Source: Burkholderiales bacterium (GTDB lineage: Bacteria > Pseudomonadota > Gammaproteobacteria > Burkholderiales > SG8-39). From it: a stretch of 16,226 nt of DNA. The position numbers were made by a program, and so were the translations under genes. The DNA lies in assembly GCA_017880745.1 (NCBI GenBank), contig JADGRR010000015.1:1-16226 (forward strand). Direction: 5' to 3'. Positions within the stretch are counted from its first letter, which is position 1; every line of letters begins with the position of its first letter. Of the stretch, positions 1-7,883 are shown in pieces. Below the pieces are notes generated by a model that searched no databases, had not been told where the DNA came from, and worked only from the letters and a program-made list of their open reading frames with translations.

Positions 1-681
1 TTATTGCCGCTGACCGCACCCAAGGGTGCCGGCATCAACGCAAGTCGAATTCGCGCTGCGTTGAGCGCCACGGGATTGCCCGATGTTCTGTTCGTGGACA
101 TGAAAGCCGAGTCCGATCAGCTGTATTCCGGCTACTTGGACGAAGCCATCGTGTTGTCGCTGGGCGGGCTGGTTGCGATTGTCGGATTGCTGCTATTGGT
201 TTTACGCTCACCCATGCGCGTGGTACGCATCATCGCGCCGCTTGCCGCCGCGGTTATCACCGTCACGGCGGGATTGACCTTGTTTGGGCAGCAATTGATT
301 ATTCTGCATCTGGTGGGCCTGCTGTTGGTGGTCGCGGTGGGCTCCAATTACGCCCTGTTTTTTGATCGAGCAGAGCACCCTCTGATGGAGCCACCAACCA
401 ATCGACCAGGCTCGCAAACAACGTCAGCCAAATCGCCGGTTATGCCCAACCCGCCCCCGCTGGAAGAGGGAACAATGGCTGAGCCCGGACCGATTGGCGG
501 CACCGTTTCGCCCCGCACTCTTGCCTCGATGCTGTTTGCCAACCTCACCACCGTCGCAGGTTTTGGCCTGCTTTCTTTTTCCAACCTGTCGATATTGCAG
601 GCAATGGGCGTAACCGTGGCACCGGGGGTCATCCTCGTGCTGATTTATTCCGCGATTTTCGCCAGGCAAGCCAATGCGTAA
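1..681 (+). CDS. MMPL/RND-family exporter, C-terminal part (APE cluster), 5' end outside window
   Basis: This is the C-terminal end of an inner-membrane RND/MMPL-type transporter of the kind found in aryl polyene clusters, where it is thought to move the pigment lipid toward the outer membrane. The frame is open at base 1, so the start lies upstream. About five hydrophobic segments are visible, near residues 48-66, 75-95, 98-122, 180-195 and 200-220, matching the last membrane bundle of an RND half. Between the third segment, ending in NYALFFDR, and the next, starting RTLASMLFANLTT, there is an unusual Pro-rich stretch of roughly 45 residues (about bases 370-515), longer than I expect for this family. 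The 3' end overlaps the next gene by 8 bases (ATGCGTAA), which suggests translational coupling. The family is clear; the substrate is inferred from neighbouring genes. Confidence 0.85.
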   Translation, partial: LLPLTAPKGAGINASRIRAALSATGLPDVLFVDMKAESDQLYSGYLDEAIVLSLGGLVAIVGLLLLVLRSPMRVVRIIAPLAAAVITVTAGLTLFGQQLIILHLVGLLLVVAVGSNYALFFDRAEHPLMEPPTNRPGSQTTSAKSPVMPNPPPLEEGTMAEPGPIGGTVSPRTLASMLFANLTTVAGFGLLSFSNLSILQAMGVTVAPGVILVLIYSAIFARQANA

Positions 682-1477
682 TTCACGCTGGCAGCCCACG
701 CCGTTGATCCGCGCATCCATCGCGCTGCATCTGCTGGCCTTGATCGTCGTCGTCGCCGAACCTGGGCAGTGGCGCTGGGCGCTGGGCGCCGTGCTTGGCA
801 ATCATGTCCTGATCACGCTGGTCGGCCTGTGGCCACGCAGCCACTGGCTGGGGCCGAACTGGACACAGCTGCCCGCTGTGGCCGCCGCCAAAAATAACAT
901 CGCGCTGACCATCGACGACGGCCCCGATCCCGTCGTCACTCCGCGGGTACTGGATATGCTGGATCGTTACGCTGCCCAGGCTACCTTCTTCTGCGTCGGT
1001 GCAAAAGCCGCGCGTTACCCGGACTTATGCCGGGAAATCGTGCGCCGTGGCCATGCCGTGGAAAACCACAGCCAGCATCACCGCCATCATTTTGCGCTGA
1101 TGGGATATTCCGGCGTCATGCGCGAATTGCAGGCCGCCCAGGAAACGCTCACTACGATTACCGGCCAGCGTCCCTTGTTCTTTCGCGCCCCCGCCGGATT
1201 GCGCAATCCTTTTCTCGACCCGGTGCTCGCGCGACTGGGGCTGCGGCTTGCCAGCTGGTCCGTGCGCGGTTTCGACACCCGCACCGGCGACGTTGAGCGC
1301 GTAACAAGCAGGCTGTTGCGCGGCCTGCGAGCGGGTGCCATTTTTCTGGTGCACGATGGCAACGCTGCACGCACGCAGGGCGGCATCCCCGTTATTCTCG
1401 AAGTGCTCCCCGCCGTTCTGGCCGCAGCTAGAGCAGCTGATCTGCGTTTTGTCACCTTGCGTCAAGCCCTTGCATGA
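674..1477 (+). CDS. Polysaccharide deacetylase family protein (NodB homology domain)
   Basis: This is a 267-residue carbohydrate esterase family 4 (NodB-like) metal-dependent N-deacetylase. A hydrophobic N-terminal part with two likely membrane spans (about residues 14-28 and 36-52) precedes the catalytic domain (about 75-260). The motifs are complete: TIDDGPDP at 79-86 with the catalytic and metal Asp, the metal His pair H132/H136, RAPAG at 171-175, and the HD pair at 227-228. The start overlaps the stop of the exporter gene and the stop overlaps the next start (ATGA), so it is in one operon with the APE genes. Known family members remove acetyl groups from N-acetylated sugars. In this setting the target may be an amino-sugar in the APE lipid core; that is inference. 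Cell-wall sugars are an alternative substrate. Confidence 0.88.
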   Translation: MRNSRWQPTPLIRASIALHLLALIVVVAEPGQWRWALGAVLGNHVLITLVGLWPRSHWLGPNWTQLPAVAAAKNNIALTIDDGPDPVVTPRVLDMLDRYAAQATFFCVGAKAARYPDLCREIVRRGHAVENHSQHHRHHFALMGYSGVMRELQAAQETLTTITGQRPLFFRAPAGLRNPFLDPVLARLGLRLASWSVRGFDTRTGDVERVTSRLLRGLRAGAIFLVHDGNAARTQGGIPVILEVLPAVLAAARAADLRFVTLRQALA

Positions 1478-2208
1478 CTCGTGCCGGTATTGCAGCATTC
1501 CATGGAGAGCAAGCCTTGAACGGAAACAGTCAGCAGACGCCCTGGTACCATCAAGCTGCAGCGGTAATATCCAGGCATGTGTATCTCAAGAGCATCGGAA
1601 CGACGCTTTTCATCAGCCTGTTTTTCGGTGCGTACTTCCATTTGCTGAAAGACCCGGCCTACCCGACAACGGTGATGCCCATCACCTTGCTGGATCGCCT
1701 GTTCGGCTTTCAGCCCCTGGCCTTGCCCATGTACATATCACTGTGGGTCTATGTCTCTCTCCCCCCGGCGCTTCTGGCGACGCCGCGCGAGCTATATGGC
1801 TACGGTATGGCCATGGCCGGAACGTGCCTTGCAGGGCTGATCGTCTTCTACTTCTGGCCCACGGTAGTACCCGCAGCCAATATCGACTGGGCTCAGTATC
1901 CCGGCGTGGATTTCCTCAAAAGCATGGATGCGTCGGGCAATGCCTGCCCTTCGCTTCACGTTGCCACCGCCGTTTTTTCGGGTATCTGGTTGCATCGCTT
2001 GCTGCGCCGCTTTGGCGCGCCCCTGTGGATACTCATCTTCAATTGGGTGTGGTGTATCGGCATCGTATATTCCGCTCTGGCCACGCGCCAGCATGTGGCG
2101 GTGGATGTGTTGGCCGGTCTGGTGCTGGGGGTGCTGGCCGCCTGTCTGTCATTGCGACATCGCGTGGACGCGGCCGTAATCGATAAAGTTCACCGCCCAT
2201 CTATTTGA
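1474..2208 (+). CDS. PAP2-family membrane phosphatase/phosphotransferase
   Basis: This is a 244-residue polytopic membrane protein of the PAP2 superfamily, closest in feel to the inositol phosphotransferase-like (PAP2_3) branch. Hydrophobic spans are seen near residues 41-56, 82-101, 112-130, 162-178, 184-201 and 209-225. The PAP2 signatures are present: CPSLHVA (PSLH at 159-162, catalytic His) and S200-x6-H207-x3-D211 in the third motif. The first KxxxxxxRP motif of classical PAP2 enzymes is not obvious. It starts at an ATGA overlap with the deacetylase stop. Such enzymes hydrolyse or transfer lipid phosphates. In an APE cluster this suggests removal or exchange of a phosphate on the lipid anchor or on an isoprenoid carrier, which is inferred from context only. 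Confidence 0.85.
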   Translation: MTRAGIAAFHGEQALNGNSQQTPWYHQAAAVISRHVYLKSIGTTLFISLFFGAYFHLLKDPAYPTTVMPITLLDRLFGFQPLALPMYISLWVYVSLPPALLATPRELYGYGMAMAGTCLAGLIVFYFWPTVVPAANIDWAQYPGVDFLKSMDASGNACPSLHVATAVFSGIWLHRLLRRFGAPLWILIFNWVWCIGIVYSALATRQHVAVDVLAGLVLGVLAACLSLRHRVDAAVIDKVHRPSI

Positions 2209-2254
2209 TCCAAGCCAAACACTGGAACTTGCTAAACTTGTCCATTACTTACGA

Positions 2255-3463
2255 TTGGCTTACTTTTCTTTGAACCCGCTCTGGCTCTCCTATTTCACTG
2301 CGACCAGCAGCATCGGTCGCGGCCTCGACCAGACCCTGGCCGCGCTTCGCCAGCGGCGCGCCGGCCTCGCGCCGTGCGCGTTTGATACGGTGGATCTGGC
2401 GACTTTCATTGGCGAGGTGGCGGGGGTGGATGCGGTGCAGCTTCCCGCGCACCTGGCCGACTTTGATTGCCGCAACAACCGGCTCGCGTTGCTGGGATTG
2501 GCTCAGGACGGCTTTGCCGAGGCGGTGCGCGCTGCCGGCGCAAGATACGGTGCGCAGCGCATTGGTGTGTTTCTCGGCACCAGCACCTCAGGTATTCTGC
2601 AAACCGAGCTGGCCTACCGGCGCCGTGACCCGGTGACTGGCGCACTCCCCGCGGACTTTATTTACCGCACCACGCACAATACTTTCTCCGTCGCGGATTT
2701 CACGCGCCGTTATTTTGGCCTGACCGGTCCCGCGGTCGTGGTGTCATCGGCATGTTCGTCCAGCGCCAAGGTATTTGGTTCAGCGCGACGCATGATGGCG
2801 GCGGGACTGATAGACGCGGCCGTGGTGGGAGGCGTGGATTCGCTGTGTCTGACGACGCTGTATGGCTTCAGCTCGCTCGGCCTGATTTCTGAACAGGCAT
2901 GTCGCCCGTTTGATGCGCAACGCAACGGCATCTCGATTGGCGAAGCGGCTGCCTTCGCGCTGCTGGAACGCACCCCGGAACACCTGGATGCCGACGCTGT
3001 GCTGCTGCTCGGGATAGGCGAATCCAGCGATGCCCATCACATGTCGTCGCCGCATCCGGATGGCCGGGGTGCGCGCATGGCGATGCAGGAAGCGCTGAAA
3101 ATGGCGGGGTTGAGGGCATCTGAAATTGACTATATACACCTGCACGGTACCGCTACCCAAAGCAACGATGCAGTGGAGGCCAAGGCGGTTCAATATGTAT
3201 TCGGCTCGGGCACGCCGTGCAGTTCCACCAAAGGTGCGACGGGCCACACCTTGGGCGCTGCCGGTGGCGTGGGGGCGGTGATTTGCGCGCTGGGGCTGCA
3301 ACACGGCTTGCTGCCCGCCGGGCTGAACACCCGGCAACTCGACCCGACGCTGGATCTCGACTATGTGCTGGATAATCGCGAGCAGCCGGTGGCGCGCATG
3401 CTCAGTAATTCGTTTGGATTCGGCGGCACCAATTGCAGTCTGGTTTTTGCGCGCGCGAATTAG
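2255..3463 (+). CDS. Beta-ketoacyl-ACP synthase (APE-type ketosynthase alpha)
   Basis: This thiolase-fold condensing enzyme extends the polyene chain on ACP. The catalytic triad is intact: C167 in SSACSSSA, H297 in HLHGTATQSND and H331 in STKGATGHTLGAAGG, with the expected Lys at K326. The C-terminal SNSFGFGGTN signature is at 384-393. Numbering is from TTG 2255. There is no in-frame ATG or GTG near the N-terminus. TTG at 2255 and TTG at 2270 are the options; the second gives MNPLWLS, which fits the expected N-terminus of this family better. Neither has a good Shine-Dalgarno sequence. A 46-base gap follows the PAP2 gene and the next gene starts 4 bases after the stop. With the chain-length-factor partner downstream it should form a KS/CLF heterodimer, as in known APE systems. 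Confidence 0.93.
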   Translation: MAYFSLNPLWLSYFTATSSIGRGLDQTLAALRQRRAGLAPCAFDTVDLATFIGEVAGVDAVQLPAHLADFDCRNNRLALLGLAQDGFAEAVRAAGARYGAQRIGVFLGTSTSGILQTELAYRRRDPVTGALPADFIYRTTHNTFSVADFTRRYFGLTGPAVVVSSACSSSAKVFGSARRMMAAGLIDAAVVGGVDSLCLTTLYGFSSLGLISEQACRPFDAQRNGISIGEAAAFALLERTPEHLDADAVLLLGIGESSDAHHMSSPHPDGRGARMAMQEALKMAGLRASEIDYIHLHGTATQSNDAVEAKAVQYVFGSGTPCSSTKGATGHTLGAAGGVGAVICALGLQHGLLPAGLNTRQLDPTLDLDYVLDNREQPVARMLSNSFGFGGTNCSLVFARAN

Positions 3464-3467
3464 ACAC

Positions 3468-4265
3468 ATGCACACACTCACCGCATCCATTGAAGGCATC
3501 GGCTTGCTCGGCCCCGGTTTGACTGACTGGCTGAGCAGTCAGGCTATCCTTAGCGGACAGCGGCCCTATCAGCCACACAAGACCGTACTACCGGCACCCG
3601 CGTTGTTGCCTGCCGCAGAGCGCCGGCGCAGTTGCGCGATTGTCAAACTCACGCTGGCAACCGGGCTGGAAGCCATCGCAGCGGCCGGACTCGACGCAGC
3701 CAGCTTGCCCAGCGTGTTTTCTGCATCTGGCGGCGATGGGGAAAACTGTCACATCATTTGCGAAATGCTCGCCTCGGATGACCGGCAAATCTCCCCGACC
3801 CGCTTTCATAATTCTGTGCATAACGTTGCCGCCGGGTACTGGAGCATCGCCACCGGTGCGATGACCACATCATCGGTGTTGAGTGCCTTTGACGCCAGCT
3901 TCGGCGCAGGTCTGCTGGAAGCGCTAACCCAGGTTGTGGTAGATAACACACGCACCGTCTTGCTGGCGTGCGACACCGCTTACCCGGAGCCGCTATACAG
4001 CGCCCGTCCCATCCCCGATGCGTTTGGCATTGCACTGGTGCTGGCGCCGCAACGCGGCGCACAGGCGCTGGCGCAAATCAGCGTTAACCTGACTGACGCC
4101 ATCGCAGACCGGTTCGACGACGCCGCGCTTGAAAACCTGCGAATAGCCATCCCCGCCGCGCGTGGCTTGCCGCTGTTGCGCGCTATCGCAATGCGGCAAG
4201 ACAAACACGTGGTGCTGGACTACCTCGACAGCACGCGTCTCGCCGTGGCAATCGCGCTATGCTAG
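3468..4265 (+). CDS. Chain-length-factor-like beta-ketoacyl synthase (APE KS-beta)
   Basis: This 265-residue protein resembles the short ketoacyl synthase-like partner (Ketoacyl-synt_2 type) found in aryl polyene clusters. The segment SPTRFHNSVHNVAAGYWSI (about residues 108-126) is the familiar signature. The position of the active-site Cys is occupied by a non-Cys stretch around VLSAFDAS, so it is likely non-catalytic and sets chain length by pairing with the upstream ketosynthase. The reading frame is open further upstream, but ATG 3468 is chosen because it lies 4 bases after the ketosynthase stop and gives the family's usual N-terminus. Its stop TAG overlaps the dehydratase start (ATGCTAG), consistent with coupled translation. 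Confidence 0.88.
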   Translation: MHTLTASIEGIGLLGPGLTDWLSSQAILSGQRPYQPHKTVLPAPALLPAAERRRSCAIVKLTLATGLEAIAAAGLDAASLPSVFSASGGDGENCHIICEMLASDDRQISPTRFHNSVHNVAAGYWSIATGAMTTSSVLSAFDASFGAGLLEALTQVVVDNTRTVLLACDTAYPEPLYSARPIPDAFGIALVLAPQRGAQALAQISVNLTDAIADRFDDAALENLRIAIPAARGLPLLRAIAMRQDKHVVLDYLDSTRLAVAIALC

Positions 4266-4735
4266 ATCAAGCCAGACTGGATCACGCCTGGATTGCCGGC
4301 CACATCCCGCATCAGGGCAGCATGTGCCTGCTGGATCATGTCGAGGCCTGGGACCAGCAGCGCATCCGGTGTCGCGCGAGCAGCCACCGCGCCGCCGACA
4401 ATCCGTTGCGCGCTTTCGGCCGACTTGGTGCCGCCTGCGGTATCGAATACGCGGCACAGGCCATGGCCGTGCACGGTGCCTTGCTGACACCGGCAGGCAG
4501 CAGCAGCGCCCGGGTCGGTTATCTGGTCAGCGTGCGTGGCACACAGTTGCGAGTGCCACGGCTGGACGACATCGCCGCCGATCTGCTGGTGGAAGCCACC
4601 TGCATCACGCGCAGCGAAAACAATATTCTTTATCAGTTCAGCGTCAGCGCAGCCGGTCGCCTGCTGCTGCATGGGCGCGCCGCGGTGGTGCTCAATGCCG
4701 ACCCACCCGCACCCACTTCGGGAGAGATGCCATGA
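4259..4735 (+). CDS. 3-hydroxyacyl-ACP dehydratase, hotdog fold (ApeP-like)
   Basis: This 158-residue single-hotdog protein is a FabZ-like dehydratase of the APE type. The helical catalytic region shows H18 in IPHQGSM and E63 in GIEYAAQA, fitting the His/Glu dyad of hydroxyacyl dehydratases. It would dehydrate each 3-hydroxyacyl-ACP to the trans-2-enoyl form; because no enoyl reductase follows, double bonds accumulate as a polyene. It overlaps the chain-length factor by 7 bases and its stop overlaps the FabG start (ATGA). The ribosome binding site of the next gene (GGAGAG near 4721) lies inside this gene. A thioesterase reading of the hotdog fold is possible but less likely between a KS/CLF pair and a ketoreductase. 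Confidence 0.88.
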   Translation: MLDQARLDHAWIAGHIPHQGSMCLLDHVEAWDQQRIRCRASSHRAADNPLRAFGRLGAACGIEYAAQAMAVHGALLTPAGSSSARVGYLVSVRGTQLRVPRLDDIAADLLVEATCITRSENNILYQFSVSAAGRLLLHGRAAVVLNADPPAPTSGEMP

Positions 4736-5451
4736 AGAATGCCCTGGTTACCGGCGGTAGCGGCGGCATTGGCGCAGCCATCTGCCGCCGTCTTGCTGCC
4801 GATGGCTGCCATGTCTACATTCATGCCCATCGCGGGCTACAGGCTGCACAGGCGCTGGCCGACGCCATTTGTGCTGGCGGCGGCAGTGCGCAGGTACTGG
4901 CATTCGATGTGACCGACAATGCAGCGGTATCCGCTGTGTTGACCCCTCTCGTCGAACACCAGCCGATCCAGATTTTGGTCAACAATGCCGGCATTCATGA
5001 CGACGTCGTGTTCCCCGGCATGCGCGCAGAGCAGTGGCACCGGGTGATAGACGTATCGGTCAACGGTTTTTTCAACGTCACCCAGCCGCTGATGCTGCCG
5101 ATGATACGCAGCCGCTGGGGGCGCATTATCAATGTGTCTTCCATCGCCGCCCTGACCGGCAATCGCGGCCAGGTCAATTATTCCGCTGCCAAGGGCGCGC
5201 TCAATTCAGCCACCAAGTCGCTGGCGCAGGAAGTCGCCAGCCGGGGCATCACCGTTAACGCCGTTGCGCCCGGCATTATCGACACCCCCATGAGCAAATC
5301 TGCGTTCGACGCCCAGGAGATCGCGCGCATGGTGCCGATGAAACGCGCCGGTACCCCCGGCGAAGTTGCCGACCTGATCGGTTTTCTCGCCTCGACCCAG
5401 GCGGCCTATATCACCGGGCAGATTATCTCCATCAACGGCGGTATCATTTGA
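4732..5451 (+). CDS. fabG: 3-oxoacyl-ACP reductase (FabG-type SDR)
   Basis: This 239-residue short-chain dehydrogenase/reductase has the NADP(H)-binding TGGSGGIG at residues 7-14, NNAG at 84-87 and the full catalytic tetrad N111, S137, Y150 and K154 (YSAAK). The C-terminal segment ITGQIISINGG is typical of FabG. It would reduce the 3-keto group made by the KS/CLF pair before dehydration. The frame is open far upstream, but ATG 4732 is the right start: it has a GGAGAG ribosome binding site 6 bases upstream and the ATGA overlap with the dehydratase. Its stop TGA overlaps the TTG that may start the methyltransferase. In this cluster it acts as the dedicated APE ketoreductase rather than the housekeeping fatty-acid enzyme; that is inferred from position. 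Confidence 0.92.
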   Translation: MKNALVTGGSGGIGAAICRRLAADGCHVYIHAHRGLQAAQALADAICAGGGSAQVLAFDVTDNAAVSAVLTPLVEHQPIQILVNNAGIHDDVVFPGMRAEQWHRVIDVSVNGFFNVTQPLMLPMIRSRWGRIINVSSIAALTGNRGQVNYSAAKGALNSATKSLAQEVASRGITVNAVAPGIIDTPMSKSAFDAQEIARMVPMKRAGTPGEVADLIGFLASTQAAYITGQIISINGGII

Positions 5452-6239
5452 CAGTGAGTGACAACATGACCCTTCCTAGACCTGCTCCACCGGTGCACGC
5501 ACCGCACATCCCGCTGACCGATTACTACCAAACAGAGCAGGATCGGCAAGCTTATCTACGCCAGATGTTCGATGACACCGCCGCGGATTACGACCATATC
5601 GAGGCGATATTTGCATGGGGATCCGGTTCCCGCTATCGGCGCCAGGCGCTGATTCGCGGCGGCTTGAAAACCGGCATGAAGGTACTGGACGTCGGCGTGG
5701 GCACCGGCCTGGTTGCGGCGCAAGCCTGCATTTTGACCGGCAATGCGGCCCTGGTAACCGGGGTCGATCCCAGCCCCGGCATGATGGCCGCGGGCAGGTT
5801 GCCTGAGACGATGGCGCTGATCGAAGGTCGCGCGGAGTCTTTGCCGTTTCCTGACAATCAATTTGATTTCTTGAGCATGGGCTATGCCCTGCGCCATATC
5901 AGCGATCTGGGCGTCGCCTTTGCGGAGTTTGAGCGGGTTTTGAAGCCCGGTGGCCGCTTATGCATACTCGAAATCACCCAGGCGCAAACCCGTTTTGGGC
6001 AATGGCTACTCAAGAATTATATGCGCGGCGTGATACCGTTCCTGACACGATTCGTTTCCAGGCGAAAAGATACCGCGACGATCTGGCGCTATCACTGGGA
6101 TAGCATAGAAGCCTGTGTACCCCCTGAACAAGTCCTGGCCGCACTGAGGGCTGCGGGGCTGACGCAGGTTAAACGGCATCTGGAACTCGGCGTGTTTTCG
6201 GAATATCAAGCGATCAAGGCCGATCCTGCATCGACCTAA
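5448..6239 (+). CDS. Class I SAM-dependent methyltransferase (UbiE/COQ5-like)
   Basis: This is a 263-residue Rossmann-fold methyltransferase. SAM-binding motif I is VLDVGVGTG (about residues 79-87), followed by the acidic VTGVDPSPGMM (about 104-114), RAESLPFPDNQFDF and a late LKPGGRLCILE motif. The overall form matches UbiE-like enzymes that methylate aromatic rings or quinones. In APE clusters a methyltransferase modifies the aryl head group, so ring methylation is likely; the exact position is not visible. The start is uncertain: TTG 5448 gives a TTGA overlap with fabG, while GTG 5454 and ATG 5466 are later options. Its stop overlaps the stop of the convergent glycosyltransferase by 4 bases, closing the rightward operon with no room for a separate terminator. 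Confidence 0.88.
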   Translation: MTVSDNMTLPRPAPPVHAPHIPLTDYYQTEQDRQAYLRQMFDDTAADYDHIEAIFAWGSGSRYRRQALIRGGLKTGMKVLDVGVGTGLVAAQACILTGNAALVTGVDPSPGMMAAGRLPETMALIEGRAESLPFPDNQFDFLSMGYALRHISDLGVAFAEFERVLKPGGRLCILEITQAQTRFGQWLLKNYMRGVIPFLTRFVSRRKDTATIWRYHWDSIEACVPPEQVLAALRAAGLTQVKRHLELGVFSEYQAIKADPAST

Positions 6240-7000
6240 AATTGTCCGCGCGCACGTCTTACCAGCAAAACGGGTAACCGCAACACAAAGCCGGCGAACA
6301 GGCGCATGTGCATCCAGGTCAATAACACGTTGTCGCGCAGGTAGCGGAAATGCGACACGCCGCCCTCCTCGGCGCTGTAGTAGCGCACCGGGGCGGGCAG
6401 ATTGACCGGCCTGATTCCGCGCCAGCACAGGCGCACCACGGCCTCCGGGTCAAAATCGAAGTGGCGCATCCACGGCTGATCGCGCATCACCCGCCGCAAC
6501 GCTTCAACCGGATACACGCGGAACCCGAATAACGAGTCGCCGATGCCTGCCCACAGCGTTTCCAGATTGGCCCACCAGTTGGATACGCGCCGCCCTTTCA
6601 CGCGCAAGCCCGGCGCACTCGCATCGAATACCGGAACGCCCAATATCATTGCAGCCGGCTGTCTGCAGGATTCCGCCATGAACGCAGGGATGCGTTCGGG
6701 TGGATGCTGGCCATCCGAATCCATGGTCAATACGTGGCTGAACCCCGCCGCTGCCGCCTGTTCCAGGCCGTGCAGTACCGCCGCGCCCTTGCCCTGGTTG
6801 CGCGGCAGGACGATCACGCGCAGGCCGGCGTCTTGGGCTGCCATCGCCAGCAAGCCCTCGGCGCTGCCGTCGGTGCTGCCATCCACCACCACCCACACCG
6901 GGGTCCAGTATTCACGTGCCGCACGCACGGTTTCATAGACTTTGGCACCGGGGTTATAGCTGGGGATGAGGACGAGATGCGTGGCCGAGACCCCAATCAT
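6236..7000 (-). CDS. Glycosyltransferase family 2 (dolichol-phosphate mannosyltransferase-like)
   Basis: This 254-residue GT-A fold enzyme has the N-terminal LIPSYNPG (11-18), VVVDGSTDGS (37-46), NQGKG (68-72) and the metal/sugar-nucleotide DSD at 94-96 in LTMDSDGQHPPE. The length and motifs fit GT2 enzymes that transfer a sugar to a lipid carrier. A C-terminal hydrophobic stretch (about 227-248) may anchor it at the membrane. Its start overlaps the acyltransferase stop (ATGA on the - strand), so both are one operon. In APE clusters such a GT2 gene is standard and is thought to act in making the glycolipid part of the APE lipid. Donor and acceptor cannot be told from sequence. Confidence 0.88.
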   Translation of the reverse strand: MIGVSATHLVLIPSYNPGAKVYETVRAAREYWTPVWVVVDGSTDGSAEGLLAMAAQDAGLRVIVLPRNQGKGAAVLHGLEQAAAAGFSHVLTMDSDGQHPPERIPAFMAESCRQPAAMILGVPVFDASAPGLRVKGRRVSNWWANLETLWAGIGDSLFGFRVYPVEALRRVMRDQPWMRHFDFDPEAVVRLCWRGIRPVNLPAPVRYYSAEEGGVSHFRYLRDNVLLTWMHMRLFAGFVLRLPVLLVRRARGQF

Positions 7001-7818
7001 GACGGCGATCGCGAAGTGAGCTGGGGGCTGCGGTCCGCCTGCCCGGGCAGGGAATTGGCCGGGTAAAATGCCGAGCCTTGTACCAGTTCATGCGCGAAGT
7101 AGTGTTCCAGTTCAGCGATGAAGCGCTGGGTATGTTGCGGTGGATCGAAGCGCCGCCCCAGACGCACCCGATAATGGATCGGCATGGGCGGTTTGCGGAA
7201 CAGCGACCAGCCTTTGCTCAGATACGCCGAATCGGTTTCTATCAGTATCGTCTGCACTGGCACCTGTGCATGATGTGCGATCAGGCCGACACTGCCCTTG
7301 AGCGGATTGACCGGGCAGGAGGTGGTGCGGGTGCCTTCCGGAAACAGCAACAGATGGCTGCCGCAGTCAAAATCCCGGGTTGCCAGCTGTACCATGCGCC
7401 GCGCCGGTTCATTGCGGATGTAGCGCGCCAGTCGCGCGCCGGCGCCGAGGAAGACATTGTTCATCAGATCGGCTTTAAGCACGCAGGCGACATTGGGCAA
7501 GCGTGAAATCACCATCACCGCATCCAGCATGGACGGATGATTGGGCGCAAGAATCAGCGGCGGTTGATCGCGCAGGACATCCAGCGCCTCCAGGTCAAAG
7601 CTGCAGCGGCGCGACGCGCCAAGACCGGCAAGGTAGAACCGAAACGCCGCCATGATGACGTAACGTCCCAGCGCCCGTCCCCGGGGCTCGGACAGCAGCG
7701 GGTAAATAATCATCGCAACCGGTGTCCATGCGAGGCACAGTATCCCCAGCGATGCCAGGCCGAGATACAGCACCAGGTAATCGTAGCAATTCAACAACGC
7801 ACGCGATGCGGCGCGCAT
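6997..7818 (-). CDS. Lysophospholipid acyltransferase family protein (PlsC-like)
   Basis: This 273-residue membrane-bound acyltransferase has an N-terminal hydrophobic region (about residues 13-42), then the LPLAT motifs NHPSMLD (H94-x4-D99, catalytic) and FPEGTR (159-164). Such enzymes transfer an acyl chain from ACP or CoA to a glycerol- or sugar-based acceptor. Next to the glycosyltransferase and in an APE setting, it is likely to acylate the lipid to which the polyene is joined, or to transfer the polyene itself. ATG 7818 starts 2 bases after a 20-codon ORF. The C-terminal 20 residues are polar and Ser/Pro-rich, without family signature. Confidence 0.88.
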   Translation of the reverse strand: MRAASRALLNCYDYLVLYLGLASLGILCLAWTPVAMIIYPLLSEPRGRALGRYVIMAAFRFYLAGLGASRRCSFDLEALDVLRDQPPLILAPNHPSMLDAVMVISRLPNVACVLKADLMNNVFLGAGARLARYIRNEPARRMVQLATRDFDCGSHLLLFPEGTRTTSCPVNPLKGSVGLIAHHAQVPVQTILIETDSAYLSKGWSLFRKPPMPIHYRVRLGRRFDPPQHTQRFIAELEHYFAHELVQGSAFYPANSLPGQADRSPQLTSRSPS

Positions 7819-7820
7819 GA

Positions 7821-7883
7821 TCAGACCCGCTGGCCGGAGATGAACAACAACGGATGCGCGGCAGTGGCCTCAATTTCCAGCAT
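7821..7883 (-). CDS. Possible 20-codon coupled ORF or gene remnant
   Basis: Between the oxidoreductase and the acyltransferase a 20-residue ORF begins in a TGATG overlap with the upstream stop and ends 2 bases before the acyltransferase ATG. The peptide is MLEIEATAAHPLLFISGQRV. The tight packing implies that ribosomes pass through it. The AAHP stretch faintly recalls the N-terminus of hotdog dehydratases of the ApeI type, so it may be the stump of a deleted gene. It may also be no more than a coupling leader. No function can be claimed. Confidence 0.3.
   Translation of the reverse strand: MLEIEATAAHPLLFISGQRV

Noticed and set aside
3363..3467. Upstream extension of the chain-length-factor frame
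   Set aside because: It lies inside the ketosynthase gene; ATG 3468, 4 bases after that gene's stop, gives the expected N-terminus.
4162..4731. Upstream extension of the FabG frame
   Set aside because: It overlaps the dehydratase in another frame and lacks SDR features; ATG 4732 has a ribosome binding site and TGGSGGIG follows at once.
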